A stretch of 64,000 nt of DNA from Chaetorhynchus papuensis. Taxonomy: Eukaryota > Chordata > Aves > Passeriformes > Rhipiduridae. Positions 61,795 to 64,000 of this stretch are shown here, piece by piece; positions within the stretch are counted from its first letter, which is position 1; each line of letters begins with the position of its first letter. The translations under genes and the position numbers were made by a program. Location of the stretch: NCBI GenBank assembly GCA_013396525.1, contig VWYX01000348.1, forward strand, positions 434,001 through 498,000, read 5' to 3'. The notes under the pieces are model-generated. The model had not been told where the DNA came from and did not search any database. It saw nothing but the letters and a program-made list of their open reading frames with translations.

Positions 61795-63047
61795 TGTCGT
61801 GGTTTGACACTGGCCAAACACCAGGCACCCACGAAAGTCGCTCACTCGCCCTCCCCTGCCACAGCTGGGCAAAGGAGAGGAAAAAAATTAAACTAAAGGG
61901 TCATGAGTTGAGGTAAGGACCCAGAGAAAACACTTCAAGGGCAAAACAGGCTCAGCTTAGAGGTACAAAGTTATTTTATTGCTAATAAAATCAGAGGAAG
62001 ATAATGAGATGTGAAATAAGCCCTTAAAAGCACCTTTTCTTCCCCCAACCCCTCCCTCCTTCCCACCGACAGTGCAGGGAGACAGGGGGTGGGGGTTTGT
62101 GGTCAGTTCGTCACCCGAGGTTTTCTTCTGTTGCTCAGGGGGAGGAGTCCTTTCCCTGCTGCACTGTGGGGTTCGTCCCACAGGAGACAGTTCTCCATGA
62201 ACTTCTCCAGTGTGGCTTCAATCTTATGAGCAGCAGTTCTCCCAAGCCTGCTGCAACGTGAATTCCTCCCACGGGCAAACAGTCCTCCCAAAACTACTGT
62301 GGCGTGGATCACTCTTCCATGGGGTGCCGTCAGGCTGCTTCAGTCCCTCTCTCTCAACTGGGTCTGCCACTGGAGCACAGCCTCCTCCAGGCATCCACCA
62401 GATCCAGCATGGGCACCTCCCCCACAGGCTGCAGGTGGATCTCTGCATCCCCCGCGGATCCCCACGGGCTGCGGGTGGATCTCTGCATCCCCCGTGGATC
62501 CCCATGGGCTGTGGGTGGATCTCTGCATCCCCCGTGGATCCCCANATCTCTGCATCCCCCGTGGATCCCCATGGGCTGTGGGTGGATCTCTGCATCCCCC
62601 GTGGATCCCCATGGGCTGTGGGTGGATCTCTGCATCCCCCATGGATCCCCATGGGCTGCAGGGGCACAGCTGCTTCACCACGGTCTTCACCATGGCCTGC
62701 AGAGGAATCTCGGCTCCGGCGCCCGGAGCGCCTCCTCCCCCTCCTTCTCCACTGACCTTGGCGTCTCCATGTTGTTTCCCTCACATGTTCTCACCTCCTC
62801 CCCTTCTCTGGCTAGAAGAAAAACCGTGTGAAGTTTGATTTGATTTTCTTCTTAAATGTGTTATCATAGAGGTGTTACCAACCTCTCCAATAGGCCCAGC
62901 CTCGGCCAGTGGCACGTCCATCTTCAGAGCCACCAGGGATTGGCTCTGCTGGACATGGTGGAAGCTTCCAGCAGCTTCTCACAGAAGCCACTTCTGTGCC
63001 CCCCTACCCCCCCGCTACCAAAAACCTGGCCGTGCAAAACCAACACA
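61795..63047 (-). mobile_element. Solo LTR (passerine ERVL-like) containing a 40-bp tandem array
   Basis: The 1253-bp segment begins TGTCGTGGTTTGACACTGGC on + and ends CCAACACA, with a perfect 5-bp duplication GAAAG at 61790-61794 and 63048-63052. On the - strand, AATAAA at 61975-61980 lies about 180 bp before the - strand 3' end, so the element most likely reads on -. I recognise the sequence from memory as an abundant songbird LTR-type repeat, with the exact family name unverified. A 40-bp tandem array with one N lies in the middle. It encodes no retroviral protein; the long frames across it on both strands are artefacts of the repeat. Confidence 0.92.
62421..62660. repeat. 40-bp tandem array (six visible units) with one N
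   Basis: The word CTCTGCATCC recurs at 62441, 62481, 62521, 62548, 62588 and 62628. The spacing is exactly 40 except across the N at 62545, where it is 27. Units read about GGCTGTGGGTGGATCTCTGC followed by ATCCCCCGTGGATCCCCATG and are nearly identical, with GCGG and GCAG variants at the left edge. Forty is not a multiple of three, so frames rotate and the protein period is 40 residues. The N replaces at least 14 bases if phase is kept, or 14 plus any multiple of 40. Confidence 0.96.
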
Positions 63048-63052
63048 GAAAG

Positions 63053-64000
63053 GCACGAGCATCGTTTTAGTCTTCTGTTCTTCAACCATTATATGTCCAA
63101 ATCCTGCGGAATTTCAAGGGAACTCATTATTCATAGTGAACGCTGCTCTGAAACTCATTATTCAGGGTGAACACTGCTCTCTGTCTCAGAGAGTTAATTC
63201 CCCTGCCCTCCTGTCATTTCTTTACAGAAAATGAAGCTTTAAAAAAGAGGAGTAATAGATCTGTTCAAGATAGCTGAGCTGTGTTTTTCTACAAACATTT
63301 CTCAAAGCAAAACTACAAAATGTTCCTGGTATTGTCTAGAAATCTACTTACGTTATATTATTAAATATACTTCCCCTTACTCCAGAGGGTCTTCTTGAGT
63401 TTGCATAGTGAAAATGGAAAAAATTAACTTTTGTATTTCCTTCATATTGAAAACCTGGGAAATAAATAACCTTGGGCTTTCTGTCTTCCAAGAAAAGAGG
63501 TGATGTAAGAACAAGCTAAGTGCAGCTGACTTACCTCAGTCCAAACCAAAGAGAGAGCCGCTTGCACAGAATAAAAAGGTCAAGAGTATAAAGATGTGAC
63601 CTTGACAGGGAAGAGAGCCAAGAAAACAGTTCAGTATTTTAATAACTGATTAAATAAAATATAATTAGGGCTAAGTTGGCCCCTTTCCCAGAGTTCATAA
63701 AAGCACACAAGGAATCTCCTCTGGGGGCATGCAGCCTGACACGTGCCTCGGTTAAATCAAGCCATTTAAACAGCTGACCTTTTTCAGTGTCAGCTTCTGT
63801 TTGTTCACCCCCCTCAGCCCTCTCTGGAGGTACCCTTTCATACTGCTTACCTCATGTCTTCCCCACCTTTAGATGTGGCAGAAGGCAAATTAAATAAACC
63901 AGAACTACAACAGAATAAGAAGTTCCAGAAAGCCTTTGTTGCAATTTATTTCCCAGGTTTGTGGAGCAGCAACCTAACTTGCGTGGCCTTGGAGGGTTTG
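63053..64000. other. Unique non-coding DNA with a 31-bp duplication
   Basis: No gene is visible to the window end. A 31-bp tandem duplication lies just right of the LTR (63121-63182). The rest is AT-rich unique sequence. Confidence 0.55.
63121..63182. repeat. 31-bp tandem duplication
   Basis: Two adjacent units begin AACTCATTATTCA (63121 and 63152) and share GTGAACnCTGCTCT. They differ at a few bases, so the duplication is not very recent. Confidence 0.85.

Noticed and set aside
62210..62838. Six long frames with a repeated GIHGGCRDPPTAHGDP-like peptide or its reverse-strand equivalents
   Set aside because: They are translations of a 40-bp non-coding LTR minisatellite and span an N. All frames being open shows lack of coding constraint.
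1..64000. CRISPR arrays, bacterial operons, phage or toxin-antitoxin systems
   Set aside because: No regularly spaced identical repeats with unique spacers and no prokaryotic gene organisation. CR1 and LTR content shows avian nuclear DNA.

Overview
This window looks like gene-poor nuclear DNA from a bird, most likely a songbird (passerine). I found no protein-coding gene, rRNA, tRNA, CRISPR array or bacterial-type operon. The evidence for a bird is several 5'-truncated CR1 LINE copies with the characteristic avian CR1 3' end, plus solo LTRs that resemble endogenous-retrovirus repeats I remember from passerine genomes. These family assignments rest on memory and reading of the sequence, not on a database search. 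The open reading frames scattered through the window are short (mostly 60-100 codons), lack splice context, and fall in unique AT-rich DNA, in repeats or in a C-rich LTR.

Layout. 1-18163 is mostly unique non-coding DNA, with a cluster of palindromic motifs at 3475-3736, CR1 remnants (about 5950, 14553 and 16932) and a possible CR1 scrap near 12505. A class II-like solo LTR lies at 18164-18814. A second solo LTR (21480-22656) is broken by a 692-base assembly gap. A third (27102-27830) carries an exact 35-bp tandem duplication. CR1 reverse-transcriptase remains lie at 31495-31800. An LTR-like block (37878 to about 39067) holds a purine microsatellite and a 264-bp duplication split by one N. Another LTR (53006-54180, + strand) has CCAAT boxes, a TATA-like box and a poly(A) signal. 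The last (61795-63047) contains a 40-bp tandem array, again with one N. The rest is unique sequence, some of which resembles conserved non-coding regulatory DNA.

The strongest result is structural. Four LTRs can be delimited to the base, because TG...CA ends are flanked by perfect 5-bp target-site duplications (GCTTG, CGCAG, TCTGC, GAAAG). A fifth has a candidate 6-bp duplication (GCAGCC). None has visible gag/pol/env sequence, so they read as solo LTRs left by LTR-LTR recombination, except that the gapped one could hide more sequence. The assembly breaks (one long gap, two single Ns) all fall inside these LTR repeats.

I did not find a new biological system. The points most worth checking are the 40-bp array that is open in every frame, the duplications around single Ns, the palindromic motif cluster at 3.5 kb and the AT-rich homeodomain-type motif cluster at 29.9 kb.
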